Positions 7,810 to 17,087 are shown, numbered from the stretch's first letter. The stretch is DNA of 64,000 nt from Corynebacterium sp. CNCTC7651 (GCF_021496665.1 NZ_CP071246.1:1798001-1862000); one strand, 5' to 3'. Program-made: numbers and translations. The notes: generated by a model from the sequence alone, not told the origin.

Positions 7810-8367
7810 ATGACTCGCGCACTGCTTCTTGTGGACGTTCAAAACGATTTCTGCCCCGGCGGCTCCCTCGCAACCGCCCGCGGAGACGAGGTAGCGCAGG
7901 CGATTGCCGCGCTTATCGACGATCCCTCGACCACCTACTCCCACATCCTGGCCACCCAGGATTGGCACATCGACCCCGGCACGCACTTCTCCGAGAATCC
8001 CGACTTTGTGGACTCGTGGCCGGTGCACTGTGTGGCAGGTTCGCCAGGCGCGGAGATCCGTGAGCCTGTCGATACCTCGAAGATCGACCACTACTTCCGC
8101 AAAGGCGCGTACACCGCCGCCTACTCGGGCTTCGAGGGCAGCGATGACAACGAGGTCCTGCTCGCCGACTGGTTGCGCGAAAACGGCGTCGACGCGCTCG
8201 ACGTGGCCGGCATTGCCACCGACCACTGCGTGCGCGCTACGGTACTGGACGCGCGCAAGGAGGGCTTCACGGTGCGCGTGCTCTCGGACCTCTGCTCCCC
8301 CGTCGACGAGGCCCGCGGCGCCGCCGCCCTCGAGGAAATGGCGGCGGCTGGGGCCGAGATCGCCTAA
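7810..8367 (+). CDS. pncA: Nicotinamidase (isochorismatase fold)
   Basis: The product has 185 residues. It hydrolyses nicotinamide to nicotinate and ammonia in NAD salvage and also activates pyrazinamide. The catalytic triad is visible as Asp9 (VDVQNDF), Lys98 (FRKGAY) and Cys140 (ATDHCVRAT). The metal site is Asp51-x-His53 (QDWH) with His60. Length is typical. The gene lies alone after the element junction, while other NAD-salvage genes occur at 17.0 kb (pncB, damaged) and 31.4 kb (nadE). Codons 35-38 contain a GCTTATCGACG motif copy. Confidence 0.95.
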   Translation: MTRALLLVDVQNDFCPGGSLATARGDEVAQAIAALIDDPSTTYSHILATQDWHIDPGTHFSENPDFVDSWPVHCVAGSPGAEIREPVDTSKIDHYFRKGAYTAAYSGFEGSDDNEVLLADWLRENGVDALDVAGIATDHCVRATVLDARKEGFTVRVLSDLCSPVDEARGAAALEEMAAAGAEIA

Positions 8368-8436
8368 CCCGGCGGCGCCCCCGGCACGCCGTCTGCGCCC
8401 CCGGCACGCCATACACCAACCCCCGGCCGCGGGGCG

Positions 8437-9114
8437 TTACTTCGGCGTGTAGCCCAGGATTTGCTCCATCTCCCGCATCTCCGCGGTTTGCACGTCGATC
8501 ATCTCGCGCGCCATGTCCTTAAGCGGAGCGTACCCGCCGTTGTTCACCTCGCCCTCGGTCATCGGGATGACGTGGGCGTGGTGATAGTGCATCCACTCGA
8601 GGAACGTGGTGCGCAGCTCGTCGCCCTGCAGCTCGCGGAACTTCGCCAGCTCCTCCGGGTAGAACATGCCGTTTGCGATGTGGCGGGAATGCCCCTCCAT
8701 GTCCTTCTGGATGCCCCACTCGTCCGCCCAGGCGCGCATCTGCGCGTTCTCGCGCTCTTGCCCGTCCTTGATGCGCTGCGCCAGATCCCGCACCTGAGGA
8801 TCCTGCACGTCGGACGCGAGGAGCACGTCCGACATTTCGATCGCCTGCTCGTGGTGCGGCACCATCATGCCAAGGAAGTGCACGTCCACGTCGTTGTGCT
8901 CGGTCGCGCCAGCCTCACCCGCGGCACCCGCCGCACTCGTGCTCGCCTCGGGCGCCGTGCTTGACGACGTCTCCCCCAGCCGCCCAAACGTCGGCCCCAG
9001 CAGCGCCAACACAAGTGCGATCGCTCCCACTACCGCCGCCGCAATCCACAGCGGTTTCTGCCGGGAGCGCTTCACTCCGGCCAAGTCATCCGTATCGCCG
9101 CTCTGCATAGTCAT
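8437..9114 (-). CDS. DUF305 membrane-anchored protein
   Basis: The product has 225 residues from MTMQSGDTDD, chosen for the AGAAAGGAAAAG just upstream; the frame remains open 18 codons further. One membrane helix (residues 22-40) is followed by a Ser/Thr/Ala-rich linker with a GCTTGACGACG motif copy, then the DUF305 domain. The domain shows His-rich pairs: MMVPHHEQAIEM (83-94), an MHYHHAHVI stretch and GHSRH, a ferritin-like four-helix arrangement that may bind metal, often copper. It is probably exported with the domain facing outward. The exact role is not established. Confidence 0.85.
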   Translation of the reverse strand: MTMQSGDTDDLAGVKRSRQKPLWIAAAVVGAIALVLALLGPTFGRLGETSSSTAPEASTSAAGAAGEAGATEHNDVDVHFLGMMVPHHEQAIEMSDVLLASDVQDPQVRDLAQRIKDGQERENAQMRAWADEWGIQKDMEGHSRHIANGMFYPEELAKFRELQGDELRTTFLEWMHYHHAHVIPMTEGEVNNGGYAPLKDMAREMIDVQTAEMREMEQILGYTPK

Positions 9115-9142
9115 ATCTTTTCCTTTCTTTCTAGACCTGAAA

Positions 9143-9175
9143 AAGCCACTCAACCCCTGGGGAGCCAAGTGGCTT
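9143..9175. terminator. Possible hairpin terminator
   Basis: AAGCCACT (9143-9150) pairs with AGTGGCTT (9168-9175) around a GC-rich loop. It lies between the DUF3618 gene and DUF305, both on the minus strand. It could end the DUF3618 transcript. The T-run is weak. Confidence 0.4.
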
Positions 9176-9203
9176 ACAATTCACCGTCGTAAAGCAAAAG
9201 CCC

Positions 9204-9479
9204 CTAGCGACGCGACAGCAGACGCTGCAGCTCCTTGAGCTCCTTCTTGCGCTTGCGGCTGTTGAAGAACTTCACGCTCACCAGCGCCGCAACGCCGAGT
9301 GCGATGCCGCCAAGCACCTTCTGCACGGTCTCATCCTGCAGCCAATCCATCGCCTGGTCCTTCGCGTTGTCGGCGAGCTTGGACGGGTTGGTGCGATCCG
9401 CCAGTTCGTCGAGGGTGCTGGCCAGCTGGCTGCGGGTGCGCTCGAGGTCGCGCTCAATATCGTGAATGTCTCGTGCCAC
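9204..9479 (-). CDS. DUF3618 small membrane protein
   Basis: The product has 91 residues. GTG start at 9479, picked for AAGGAG five bases upstream. The N-terminal helix matches DUF3618 (ARDIHDIERDLERTRSQLAST, then LDELADR and NPSKLADNAK). A single membrane segment (VLGGIALGVAALVSVKFF) and a basic tail follow. Members are short actinobacterial membrane proteins often next to peroxiredoxin or phage-shock-like genes; function unknown. It is divergent from bcp. The stop is followed directly by GGGCTTTTGCTTTACGACGG, a T-rich tail fused to a copy of the interspersed motif. Confidence 0.85.
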   Translation of the reverse strand: MARDIHDIERDLERTRSQLASTLDELADRTNPSKLADNAKDQAMDWLQDETVQKVLGGIALGVAALVSVKFFNSRKRKKELKELQRLLSRR

Positions 9480-9552
9480 GTCTACTCCTTTGTTTGGTAC
9501 TCGCTCCCACAGTAGTGGAAAAGAGCCGAGCAATCAGTGTAGAACGGGGGCC

Positions 9553-10026
9553 ATGAGTGAGCAGATCCGTCTTGCACCGGGCGACGTCGCCCCCGCTTTC
9601 ACCCTGCCCAATGACCGCGGCGAGCAGGTTTCGCTCGCGGACTACGCCGGCCAGCGCGTCATTGTGTACTTCTACCCGCGCGCGAACACCCCCGGCTGCA
9701 CCACCGAAGCGTGCGATTTCACCGAGCGCTTCGACCAGTTCGCGGACGCTTCCGTCACCGTCCTGGGCATTTCGCCGGACCCGGTGGACAAGTTGGCCAC
9801 GTTCCGCGCGGACCACGACCTCAAGGTCGAGCTGCTTTCCGACGAATCCAAGGACACCCTCCGCGCATGGGGCGCCTTCGGGGAGAAGAACAACTACGGC
9901 AAGATCGTCGAGGGCGTGATCCGCTCCACGTTCCTCGTCGGCACGGACGGGCGCATCGAGCAGGCGCAGTACAACGTACGCGCCGCCGGCCACGTGGACC
10001 GCATCTTGCGCGACTGGGGCATTTAA
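9553..10026 (+). CDS. bcp: Thioredoxin-dependent thiol peroxidase (Bcp/PrxQ)
   Basis: The product has 157 residues. The peroxiredoxin active site PRANTPGCTTEACDF shows the peroxidatic Cys49 and a resolving Cys54 five residues on, the atypical 2-Cys arrangement of the Bcp/PrxQ class. It reduces hydrogen peroxide and organic hydroperoxides in the cytoplasm using thioredoxin. The start ATG at 9553 gives MSEQIRLAPGDVAPAF, which aligns with the family N-terminus. It is divergent from the DUF3618 gene, and a tRNA-Leu gene follows 53 bp downstream. Confidence 0.95.
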   Translation: MSEQIRLAPGDVAPAFTLPNDRGEQVSLADYAGQRVIVYFYPRANTPGCTTEACDFTERFDQFADASVTVLGISPDPVDKLATFRADHDLKVELLSDESKDTLRAWGAFGEKNNYGKIVEGVIRSTFLVGTDGRIEQAQYNVRAAGHVDRILRDWGI

Positions 10027-10079
10027 CGCTTGCCGACGTTCGGCTTTTCCGCCCCACTGTGTACAGTGATGTGCGGCAA

Positions 10080-10161
<82 letters not shown>

Positions 10162-10213
10162 CAACTCAAACTTTAGTTTGGCCGTGCGCGGCCCGGGGGT
10201 AAGCTTGGGCACT

Positions 10214-10681
10214 GTGAGTGAGCAGGCGAACGGGGAGACACCAGGCGGCAATGTGCCGCAGCGCGCCCGCGTGAAAGTTCGCGCGTGGCACATCCTGCTG
10301 CTGATCGCGGCCGTGATCACGTGCCTGTTGCTGGCGAATTGGCAGTGGGAGCGCTACCAGTCCGGCACCGGCACGTTCCAAAACTTGGGCTACGCGCTGC
10401 AGTGGCCGTTTTTTGGCGCGTTCTTTGTGTATGCCTACCGGATGGGCATCAAGATGGAGAACGAAAAGATCGACGCCATCAACTCTGGCGACGCGATCGC
10501 GGATATGTACGAGGCGGACCTGGCCCGCTATGGTGCCGACGGCACCCGCGCCGCGACCGAGATCGACGAGGACTTCCTCCCCCAGCGCCCCGAAATCGAC
10601 GTAGAGACGTATAACGAGATCCTCACCCCGCGCCGCCAGCGCGTGGCGGACGTAGACGAGACGAAAGGCCGGACCGAGTAA
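10214..10681 (+). CDS. Actinobacterial membrane protein, function unknown
   Basis: The product has 155 residues from a GTG at 10214 (VSEQANGETPGG). There are two membrane segments, HILLLIAAVITCLLLANW (residues 26-43) and a less hydrophobic ALQWPFFGAFFVYAYRMG, then an acidic cytoplasmic tail with DEDFLPQRPEIDVETYNEIL. The architecture matches a conserved corynebacterial/mycobacterial hypothetical protein usually paired with the DUF3817 gene. That gene begins 2 bp after this stop, so the two are almost certainly co-translated. No enzymatic motif. Confidence 0.75.
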   Translation: MSEQANGETPGGNVPQRARVKVRAWHILLLIAAVITCLLLANWQWERYQSGTGTFQNLGYALQWPFFGAFFVYAYRMGIKMENEKIDAINSGDAIADMYEADLARYGADGTRAATEIDEDFLPQRPEIDVETYNEILTPRRQRVADVDETKGRTE

Positions 10682-10683
10682 CC

Positions 10684-11163
10684 ATGACCCAGCCGAACGC
10701 GACCCCCAACCAGCCGGGCGCAGCTTCCTCCCAGCCCGGCGCAGCTTCCTCCCAGCCCGGCGCAGCTTCCGCCCAGCCCGGCGCAGCTTCCGCCCAGCCC
10801 GGCGCAGCTTCCTCCCAGCCCGGCGCGCCGCGGATCCACCCGGAGCGTCAGCGCCGCGTGCGCCAGGCGCTGACCATGTTCTCCATCGCGGCGTGGGTGA
10901 CCGGTGTGCTTCTGCTGCTCCTTGTCGCTCGCATGGTGATGGAGTACGGCTTCCACATGGATGTCTCCGCCCTGGCGTGGGTAGCGCGCGTGCACGGTCT
11001 GGCGTTCATCGCGTTCTTGATGACGTCCCTCAACCTCGGCCTCAAAGCCCGCTGGTCTGCCGTCACCTGGGTGGTCACGGCAATCTCCGGTGTGGTGCCG
11101 TTCCTGTCTTTCGTGGTGGAAGCGAAGCGCCGCAAGGAAGTCACGGAGACATTCCAGCTCTAG
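10684..11163 (+). CDS. DUF3817 membrane protein with repeat-expanded N-terminus
   Basis: The product has 159 residues. The C-terminal 110 residues are the DUF3817 domain: three membrane helices ([55 protein letters not shown]) with the conserved VHG. The first 50 residues are built from an 18-nt tandem repeat encoding SQPGAA or AQPGAA, about five to six copies (10718-10827), which looks like a slippage expansion. It is paired with the upstream membrane protein. Function unknown. Confidence 0.8.
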   Translation: MTQPNATPNQPGAASSQPGAASSQPGAASAQPGAASAQPGAASSQPGAPRIHPERQRRVRQALTMFSIAAWVTGVLLLLLVARMVMEYGFHMDVSALAWVARVHGLAFIAFLMTSLNLGLKARWSAVTWVVTAISGVVPFLSFVVEAKRRKEVTETFQL

Positions 11164-11170
11164 CCCGACA

Positions 11171-11192
11171 GATGGTGCCAGCTGGCACCATC
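11171..11192. terminator. Palindrome between convergent genes
   Basis: GATGGTGCCAG and its exact complement form an uninterrupted 22-bp palindrome between the convergent DUF3817 gene and rdgB. It probably serves as a bidirectional terminator, although it lacks a long T-run. Confidence 0.5.
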
Positions 11193-11197
11193 CGGAA

Positions 11198-11878
11198 TCA
11201 GCGGAGCAGTTCCGCAATCGCCGGCGCGAGCTGACGCAGCGCGTTCCCCCTGTGGGAGCGCGCGTTCTTCTCTTCCGGGGTCAACTCCGCCGAGGAGCGG
11301 CCTCCAGCGTCGAGGGGTTCGAAGATCGGGTCGTAGCCGAAACCGCCTTCGCCCCGCGGTTCGCGCAGCAGGCGACCCTCCCAGCGGCCTTCCGCAGTGA
11401 CTTCCCGCGCCACCCCGCCAGCTGCGCCAGGTTTGCCCGCCGCGGCACCAACCTCGCCCGCCGCTGCGCCGGGTTTGCCCGCGCTAGCGCCCGCCGGTAC
11501 GACGAGCGCGCAGCAGGACACGAACGCCGCCTCCCGCTGCGCGATGTCAGACATCTGCGCAAGCAGCAGGCGGTTGTTCGCCTCGTCGTCGCCGTGGGCG
11601 CCGGACCACCGGGCGGACAACACCCCCGGCATCCCGTTGAGCGCCGCGACGGCAAGGCCGGAATCATCCGCAACGCACGGCAGCCCCGTCGCCGCCGCAC
11701 CCGCCCGCGCTTTGATCAACGCGTTTTCCTCAAACGTGAGGCCGGTTTCGGCGGGCTCGGGGTAGGGGGAAACGTCGTTAAGCGAAACAAGCTCTACCCC
11801 CGCAATGCCGAGCTCGGTGAGGACCTGCTCCAGCTCCCGCAGCTTCTTCGGGTTCCCGGACGCGACGAGCAGCCTCAC
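11198..11878 (-). CDS. rdgB: XTP/dITP diphosphatase (Ham1/RdgB) with low-complexity insertion
   Basis: The product has 226 residues. It hydrolyses non-canonical purine nucleoside triphosphates (ITP, XTP) to monophosphates, cleaning the nucleotide pool. The family motifs SGNPKKLRE (7-15), [10 protein letters not shown] (48-57), [20 protein letters not shown] and [19 protein letters not shown] are intact. Between the conserved strands, residues about 129-157 form an Ala/Gly/Pro/Lys repeat ([20 protein letters not shown]) not expected in the family. The GTG start overlaps the rph stop (GTGA), the usual actinobacterial rph-rdgB coupling. Codons near the N-terminus carry a motif copy (11773-11783). 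Confidence 0.93.
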   Translation of the reverse strand: MRLLVASGNPKKLRELEQVLTELGIAGVELVSLNDVSPYPEPAETGLTFEENALIKARAGAAATGLPCVADDSGLAVAALNGMPGVLSARWSGAHGDDEANNRLLLAQMSDIAQREAAFVSCCALVVPAGASAGKPGAAAGEVGAAAGKPGAAGGVAREVTAEGRWEGRLLREPRGEGGFGYDPIFEPLDAGGRSSAELTPEEKNARSHRGNALRQLAPAIAELLR

Positions 11879-12607
11879 AGCCCCAGCGCCGCCTTCTGCG
11901 CGGCGATGAGCTCGTTGCAGCCCTTCTCGGCGACGTCCAGCATCGCGGCAAGCTCCTCGCGCCCGAACAGACCGTGCTCGCCGGTGCCCTGGATTTCGAC
12001 GAAGTTGCCGCCCTCCTGGCATCACCACGTTCAGGTCCACCTCTGCGCGAGAATCCTCCACGTACGGCAGGTCCAGGCACACGTGCCCGTCCACGATGCC
12101 GGCGGAGACCGCAGCCACCGGCGCGAGCAGCGGCTCACCCGGCACCACGCCGCGCTCCTTCAGCACCGCGATCGCGTCCGCCAGCGCCACGTACGCGCCC
12201 GTAATGGACGCGGTGCGGGTACCGCCGTCGGCCTGCAGCACGTCGCAGTCCAACTGAATCGTGTTCTCGCCGAGCTGTGCCAGGTCTACCGCAGCACGCA
12301 GGCTGCGGCCCACCAGGCGCGAAATTTCGTGCGTGCGGCCCTTGACCTTGCCTTTCATGGACTCGCGCGGCATGCGCTCGTGCGTCGCGGACGGCAGCAT
12401 CGCGTACTCCGCAGTCAGCCAACCCTCGCCGGAATCCTTCTTGAACCGCGGCACGCCCTCCTCCACGGTCGCCGTGCACATCACGCGCGTCTGCCCGAAT
12501 TCCACGAGCACGCTGCCCGCCGGGTTGGAGGTGAAACCACGGGTGATGCGCACGGGGCGCATTTCGTCGAACGCGCGCCCGTCAACGCGGGAAAAAATCT
12601 CAGTCAT
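11875..12607 (-). pseudogene. rph: RNase PH, one-base frameshift near the C-terminus
   Basis: RNase PH trims the 3' ends of tRNA precursors by phosphorolysis. From [19 protein letters not shown] to EVDLNVVM the protein is normal, including the [14 protein letters not shown] and [16 protein letters not shown] motifs. At about 12021-12025 the frame breaks. The expected continuation [20 protein letters not shown], to a TGA at 11875, lies in another frame, and removing one C after the ATG codon restores it. Without the extra base the protein would have 243 residues, the usual length. As written, the ribosome would read on into the rdgB frame. A sequencing error is as likely as true inactivation. 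Confidence 0.85.
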
Positions 12608-12621
12608 GCGACCAAGGGTAG

Positions 12622-13397
12622 CTACACCTCGAACTCGTCGCCCGCGTGGCCCAGCACCACTTCCCCGCCGAACTCGGACTTCGCCGCGGCCAGCGTCGCC
12701 TCCGCGTCGCTCCACGGCTGGATGTGCACGAGCACAAGCTTTTCGACGTTCGCTTCACGCGCCACAATCCCCGCCTCAGCACCAGACAAATGCATGCCCT
12801 GCGGATGCCCGTCGGACGTAGGCCCCCAAGCGGCTTCGCAGAGGAAGAGGTTGGCGTCCCGGGCAGCGTCGATAAGCGTGGGTGTGAAGCCCGTGTCCCC
12901 GGAATAAGTGAGCACGGTGCCGGCGGCGGTGTCGGCGACGCGCAGTGCGTGCGACTCCACGGCGGGGTGCTCGACCGGGAACGGGGTGGGGTGATGCTGA
13001 CGCCCTCGAACGCGACCGGCTCGTAGCTCACCCACGGCGCGAAGTCGAACGTGTCCGAAATGTCGGTCATATCGTGCGGCCCATCCGCGCCCAGGCGGCC
13101 GAGATGCTGCGGGGTGTAGGACGGCCCGTGCATGCGGTTGCGCCCAGTCGCCGGCGCATGCGGGTGGTAGCGGCGCCACACCAGCAGAGACGCGGCGTCA
13201 GAACAGTGGTCCGCGTGCAGGTGGCTGAACACCACGTGCGCGGCGGAAGGGTTGAACCGCTCCTGCATCGCCGCGAGCGCGCCCGGCCCGAAATCCATGA
13301 TCACATCCGGGTTGCCCGCGGTGGAAACCACGTAGGACGATCCCGGGTTGCCCGGCGCGCCAAGACTGCCCGAGCATCCAAGGATGGTGAGCTTCAT
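12622..13397 (-). pseudogene. MBL-fold metallo-hydrolase with 5-base duplication frameshift
   Basis: The protein starts MKLTILGCSGSLGAPGNPGS and has the metal motif HLHADHCSD, typical of the ElaC/cyclic-nucleotide-phosphodiesterase-like group that sits between rph and murI in actinobacteria. After EGVSIT the frame is lost. The correct continuation, PFPVEHPAVESHALRVAD through GDTGFTP to GHAGDEFEV, is in the next frame. The DNA shows ACCCC twice in tandem at this point (about 12985-12994), and deleting one copy restores a 256-residue protein. The active-site half is intact, and the C-terminal metal ligands are lost in the frame as written. Confidence 0.82.
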
Positions 13398-13449
13398 GGG
13401 AAACACTGTGCCACGGAATCGCCCCGAACACGAACGCTGGGCTGGCGCG

Positions 13450-14265
13450 TTACTGCGAAACCTTGGAACCGACCGCGTGCACCCGCGGCCCGATGATTCG
13501 CTCCGCGAGCTTGTCGAAGAGTTCCGGGTCCCCCGTGGACTCAAACACGCGGGTGGGAGCGTTGCCGGTCAGCGCCACTGGATCCGCCAACATGTCGCGT
13601 TCCGTGAGGATGCGCAGCACGTCCTTCGAAGTCTCCTCCGCCGAGTTCACCAGCGTGACGTGGTCCCCCATCGCCAGCTGGATCACGCCGGAGAGCAGCG
13701 GGTAGTGCGTGCAACCCAGCACCAGAGTATCCACGCCGGCGGCCTGTAGCGGCTCGAGGTAGCCCTGCGCCACGCCAAGGATCTGGCGCCCGGTGGTGGT
13801 GCCGCGTTCCACGAACTCGACGAACGCCGGGCACGCCGCCGCGTGCACTTCCACGTTCGGGTGGAGCGAGAAGAGGTCCTGGTACGCGCCGGAGTTGATG
13901 GTGCCTTCGGTGCCGATCACGCCCACCTTGCCATTTCGCGTGGTCGCCATCGCGCGGCGCACAGCCGGCTGAATCACCTCGACGACGGGGATGTCGTAGC
14001 GCTCGCGCGCGTCGTGCAAGAACGCGGACGTGGCGGTATTACACGCGATGACCAGCATTTTGCAGCCGCGCTCCACCAGATCGTCGCCAATGCGCTGCGC
14101 GAATTCCCGCACCTGCGCGATCGGCCGCGGCCCGTACGGCGCGTTCGCGGTATCGCCGATGTAGATCAGCGACTCATCCGGCAGCTGGTCCATCACCGCA
14201 CGCGCCACGGTCAGCCCGCCGACGCCTGAGTCAAACAGCCCGATCGGCGCGTTATTGCCACCCAC
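13450..14265 (-). CDS. murI: Glutamate racemase
   Basis: The product has about 271 residues. It converts L- to D-glutamate for peptidoglycan precursors in the cytoplasm. Both catalytic cysteines are visible in their motifs: ACNTATSA and LGCTHYPLL, and the N-terminus shows the Asp/Ser pair in [14 protein letters not shown]. The start is uncertain. GTG at 14265, four bases after the rhomboid stop, gives a family-length N-terminus. An ATG at 14316 would add a basic Ser/Gly-rich extension overlapping the rhomboid gene. It lies in the conserved rhomboid-murI-MBL-rph-rdgB order. Confidence 0.94.
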   Translation of the reverse strand: MGGNNAPIGLFDSGVGGLTVARAVMDQLPDESLIYIGDTANAPYGPRPIAQVREFAQRIGDDLVERGCKMLVIACNTATSAFLHDARERYDIPVVEVIQPAVRRAMATTRNGKVGVIGTEGTINSGAYQDLFSLHPNVEVHAAACPAFVEFVERGTTTGRQILGVAQGYLEPLQAAGVDTLVLGCTHYPLLSGVIQLAMGDHVTLVNSAEETSKDVLRILTERDMLADPVALTGNAPTRVFESTGDPELFDKLAERIIGPRVHAVGSKVSQ

Positions 14266-14269
14266 CGCG

Positions 14270-15166
14270 CTACCGCCCGAGCTGCTTCTGGGCCTGCTTT
14301 TCCTGGCGACGCGCAACCAGCTGCGGCGGATCGTCCGACGTGATCACCATCGCCGCGATAATGCCGCCAATCGCACCGAAAAGGTGCGCCTGCCAGCTCA
14401 CGCCCGGGGTGCCGGGCAGCACGCCCCAAATCAAACCGGAGTAGAAGAAGCCCAGCGTCAGGCCCAGCGTGATCTGGGACCCGGAGCGGTTGAAAAATCC
14501 GCGCACCACCAGGTACGCCAGCCAGCCGTACACGAGCCCGGAAGCGCCGATGTGGTTCGTGCCAATGCCGCCGACCAGCCACGTGCCCAAGCCGCCGATC
14601 ACGACAACAAACGTCGTGACCTCCCAGAACACGCGCTTGCCCGAATACCCGACCAGGAACGCGAAGATCGCTCCCGGAACGGTGTTGGACAGAATGTGCT
14701 CGAAGCTGCCGTGCAGCAGCGGCGAGGTGAAAATGAACGGCAGGGACGAAATTTCCAGCGGGTGAATGCCGAAGAACAGCAAGTTGCCCTGGAACACGAA
14801 CAGGTTGACCAGGTAGACCACCCAGATCGCGATCACGTAGCCCGCGGCGAAGCGCAACCCGGTGTTGCGCTGGGCCACGCGTTTCGACGTCCGCTTCCCC
14901 CCGCGCCTCGCCGGCTCCAGGCCCGGCTGCATCCCGGGCTGGCCCGGGTACGCGCCCGGCTGCGGGTACGCGCCCGGCTGGCCCGGCTGCAGCCCGTAGC
15001 CGCTCCCGGCACCGTTGCCGAAACCCAGGCCGTAGCCGTCTTGGGGAAACGCCGGCTGCTGCCGCTCCGGGTGAGAAAACGGGCGCTGGAACGGCTTGCC
15101 GTAGCCTGGCTGGCCGGTCTCGCCGTAGCCCCAGCCGGGCGGAGTTGGGTGCTGGTTATTCGTCAT
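14270..15166 (-). CDS. Rhomboid-family intramembrane serine protease
   Basis: The product has 298 residues. The first 90 are Pro/Gly/Tyr/Gln rich with [15 protein letters not shown] repeats, cytoplasmic and probably disordered. The membrane part has about six helices. Rhomboid catalytic elements are visible: HILSNTVPG for the HxxxN motif, GASG around the nucleophile serine ([10 protein letters not shown]), and the histidine in AHLFGAIGG. It cleaves membrane proteins within the bilayer; the substrate is unknown. It is the usual neighbour of murI in corynebacteria. Confidence 0.9.
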   Translation of the reverse strand: MTNNQHPTPPGWGYGETGQPGYGKPFQRPFSHPERQQPAFPQDGYGLGFGNGAGSGYGLQPGQPGAYPQPGAYPGQPGMQPGLEPARRGGKRTSKRVAQRNTGLRFAAGYVIAIWVVYLVNLFVFQGNLLFFGIHPLEISSLPFIFTSPLLHGSFEHILSNTVPGAIFAFLVGYSGKRVFWEVTTFVVVIGGLGTWLVGGIGTNHIGASGLVYGWLAYLVVRGFFNRSGSQITLGLTLGFFYSGLIWGVLPGTPGVSWQAHLFGAIGGIIAAMVITSDDPPQLVARRQEKQAQKQLGR

Positions 15167-15178
15167 CGTCGCCCAAGC

Positions 15179-16126
15179 TTAGCGGGCAATGTCGCGCCAC
15201 GCGGTGACCGCGCTCGTCGCGTTGACCACCGCGTCCACGATCGCGGCCTGCACCACACCGGCACCGGCCGCACCGAGCGTGGTCAGCAGCTGCACGTCAT
15301 CTACGCCGCCCGCTCTTTCAGCCACGGAGACCGCGAACAGCGTGTCCCCGTCCAGCGGCGAGTGCGCAGGTACAACGGCGCGCGCGATCCCGTCGTGGCC
15401 CGTCATCGCCAGCCGCTTGAGCTGCGCCTTCGTCAGCGGCGCGTCAGTGGCAATCACGCCGATGGTGGTATTCAGCCGCGGCACGGGGCGCTTCAACGCG
15501 CGAAACGCCTCGACATCGACCGCAGGCCACGTCGGATCGCCGTACAGCAGCCCCGTGCGCGGATCGACCACGCTGCCCACCGGGTTCGCCACCACGTACG
15601 CCGTCACCGTGTGCGGCCCCACATGCACGTGCGCCGTGCCAAAACCGCCGCGCAGCACGCCCGCCGTCGCCCCGCATCCTGCACCTACGCTTGACGACGC
15701 TTCCCCCGAACCACCATCCCCAAACGCCGCCACCACGGCTGCCGCCCCGTCTTCGGGCCCGGGGCGGTGCGACGGGTCGCCCACTGCGAGGTCGAAAATC
15801 ACCGCCGCGGGGACGATCGGCACGATCGGTCCACCCGGCAACGCATCGCCGAACACCTTGAACCCCATGCCGCGGCGCTCCAACTCACGCATCGCGCCGT
15901 CTGCCGCAGCCAGCCCGAACGCGGAACCGCCGCAGAGAAGAATCGCGTTCACGCGCTCGACGGTGTTGTGCGGCTCCAAAAGATCAGTCTCCCGCGTCCC
16001 CGGGCCGCCGCCGCGTACATCCACCGCGGCGACCATCCCGGCCGGATCGTCGGCGACCAGCGCGGTCACCCCGGTATCGCCCAGGGAGGTGTGGCCGATG
16101 CGCAGCCCCCAGCCGTCGTCAAGCAA
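15179..16126 (-). CDS. P1 family peptidase (DmpA-like, S58)
   Basis: The product has about 315 residues. It belongs to the DmpA/L-aminopeptidase family of self-processing Ntn-type hydrolases: RIGHTSLGDTGVTALV at the N-terminus, LLCGGSAFGLAAADG, the cleavage region VGAGCGATAG, and the C-terminal TIGVIATDAPLT. Where many relatives show GAGTGA this one has GAGCGA. A Cys could take over as nucleophile, but I cannot confirm the processing site. Start choice is TTG at 16126 behind AGGGGG; no ATG fits. Two motif copies occur in the gene (15689 and 16114), one in the Gly/Ser linker and one spanning codons 1-4. Confidence 0.85.
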   Translation of the reverse strand: MLDDGWGLRIGHTSLGDTGVTALVADDPAGMVAAVDVRGGGPGTRETDLLEPHNTVERVNAILLCGGSAFGLAAADGAMRELERRGMGFKVFGDALPGGPIVPIVPAAVIFDLAVGDPSHRPGPEDGAAAVVAAFGDGGSGEASSSVGAGCGATAGVLRGGFGTAHVHVGPHTVTAYVVANPVGSVVDPRTGLLYGDPTWPAVDVEAFRALKRPVPRLNTTIGVIATDAPLTKAQLKRLAMTGHDGIARAVVPAHSPLDGDTLFAVSVAERAGGVDDVQLLTTLGAAGAGVVQAAIVDAVVNATSAVTAWRDIAR

Positions 16127-16136
16127 GGAAAGCCCC

Positions 16137-16676
16137 CTAGTCCAGCATTGCCTGAAGCAGCGAGTCCTGGCACGCGGCGAGCCAGTCCATGAGGATGGCG
16201 CGGTGCTGCTCAGCCTGCTCGCCGCCGCCGGTCTCCTCAGAGACGAAAAGGCGCATGTCGTTGAGCGCGGCGACGAATTGCTGCGCCTCCGCCTCATCCA
16301 CCGTCACGTCCACGCCCCCGGTGGGGCCGAGCTTCTCATTGATCACCTGCAGGTTCATCAGCTTGGCCTTGATGATGTCGTTCTCGTGGAGGGAACGCAG
16401 CAGGCCGTTGTCCCCGTCGAACTCCTCGTCGCCCTCGCGCTCGAAGTCCGGCAGCAGGCGGGCCAGCTTCGGATCCGTCGGCGCCTCCGTGTGGCCGGTG
16501 GACACGCCCAACATCTCCGCGAACTCATCGCGCGGGGCGGACTGCGCGCGGGCGATCAGCGCCTCCGACACCGTCGCCGTGAGGTCCCCGATCAACTCGC
16601 GCTCCAGCGGATCGAAGCGCGTGGAAAACTTCACGCCCGACCGCATCAGGCCTTTCTTGCGGCGCCACTCCTGCAT
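16137..16676 (-). CDS. DUF2017 family protein, ClpS partner gene
   Basis: The product has 179 residues from MQEWRRKKGLMRSG, starting 5 bp after clpS. DUF2017 proteins are actinobacterial, helical and acidic. Conserved FDPLERELIGDLTATVSE and a C-terminal helix FVAALNDMRLFVSE are present. The gene is nearly always linked to clpS in this phylum, so a role near ClpS/ClpC proteolysis is inferred from context only. No enzymatic motif. Confidence 0.88.
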   Translation of the reverse strand: MQEWRRKKGLMRSGVKFSTRFDPLERELIGDLTATVSEALIARAQSAPRDEFAEMLGVSTGHTEAPTDPKLARLLPDFEREGDEEFDGDNGLLRSLHENDIIKAKLMNLQVINEKLGPTGGVDVTVDEAEAQQFVAALNDMRLFVSEETGGGEQAEQHRAILMDWLAACQDSLLQAMLD

Positions 16677-16681
16677 CTGCC

Positions 16682-16999
16682 CTACCCCGCCTGCTGCATC
16701 GTGGCCCACAGGCCGGCGGTGTGCAGCTTCTTCACGTCGCCCTCGACCTTGTCCTTCTCGCCGGAGGACACGACGGCCTTGCCTTCGGTGTGCACCTGCA
16801 TCATCAGCTCGTTCGCGCGCTTGCGGTCGTAGCCCAGCACGGTTTGGAAGACGTAGCTGACGTAACTCATGAGGTTGACCGGGTCATCCCACACAATGCA
16901 CATCCAAGGCAGGTTCTCGGCCGTGGCAACGTCGACCTCAATCGCCTCGTCCAACTCGGGCGACGCCATCGGCGAGCCCATTCGCGCCTCACACTGCAT
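16682..16999 (-). CDS. clpS: ClpS adaptor for N-degron proteolysis
   Basis: The product has 105 residues. The core [20 protein letters not shown] matches the N-end-rule pocket of ClpS, followed by [20 protein letters not shown], which contacts the ClpC/ClpA N-domain. It delivers substrates with bulky N-terminal residues to the Clp protease. AAGGTGG lies six bases ahead of the ATG at 16999; internal Met codons at residues 7 and 11 are alternatives. It is divergent from pncB, whose 39-bp start-region duplication begins 11 bp upstream of this start. Confidence 0.92.
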   Translation of the reverse strand: MQCEARMGSPMASPELDEAIEVDVATAENLPWMCIVWDDPVNLMSYVSYVFQTVLGYDRKRANELMMQVHTEGKAVVSSGEKDKVEGDVKKLHTAGLWATMQQAG

Positions 17000-17009
17000 G
17001 CGCACCACC

Positions 17010-17087
17010 TTACCCGAGCAGCGGGGGCTATCCTTGGGCAGCATGAATTTACCCGAGCAGCGGGGGCTATCCTTGGGCAGCATGAAT
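17010..17087 (+). repeat. 39-bp perfect tandem duplication over the pncB start
   Basis: Two identical 39-bp units (17010-17048 and 17049-17087) follow each other without a gap. Each contains TTACCCGAGCAG and ends in GCAGCATGAAT, so the start codon itself is duplicated. Because 39 is a multiple of three, the upstream ATG (17043) is in frame with the downstream one (17082) and could add 13 residues to PncB. Confidence 0.95.
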
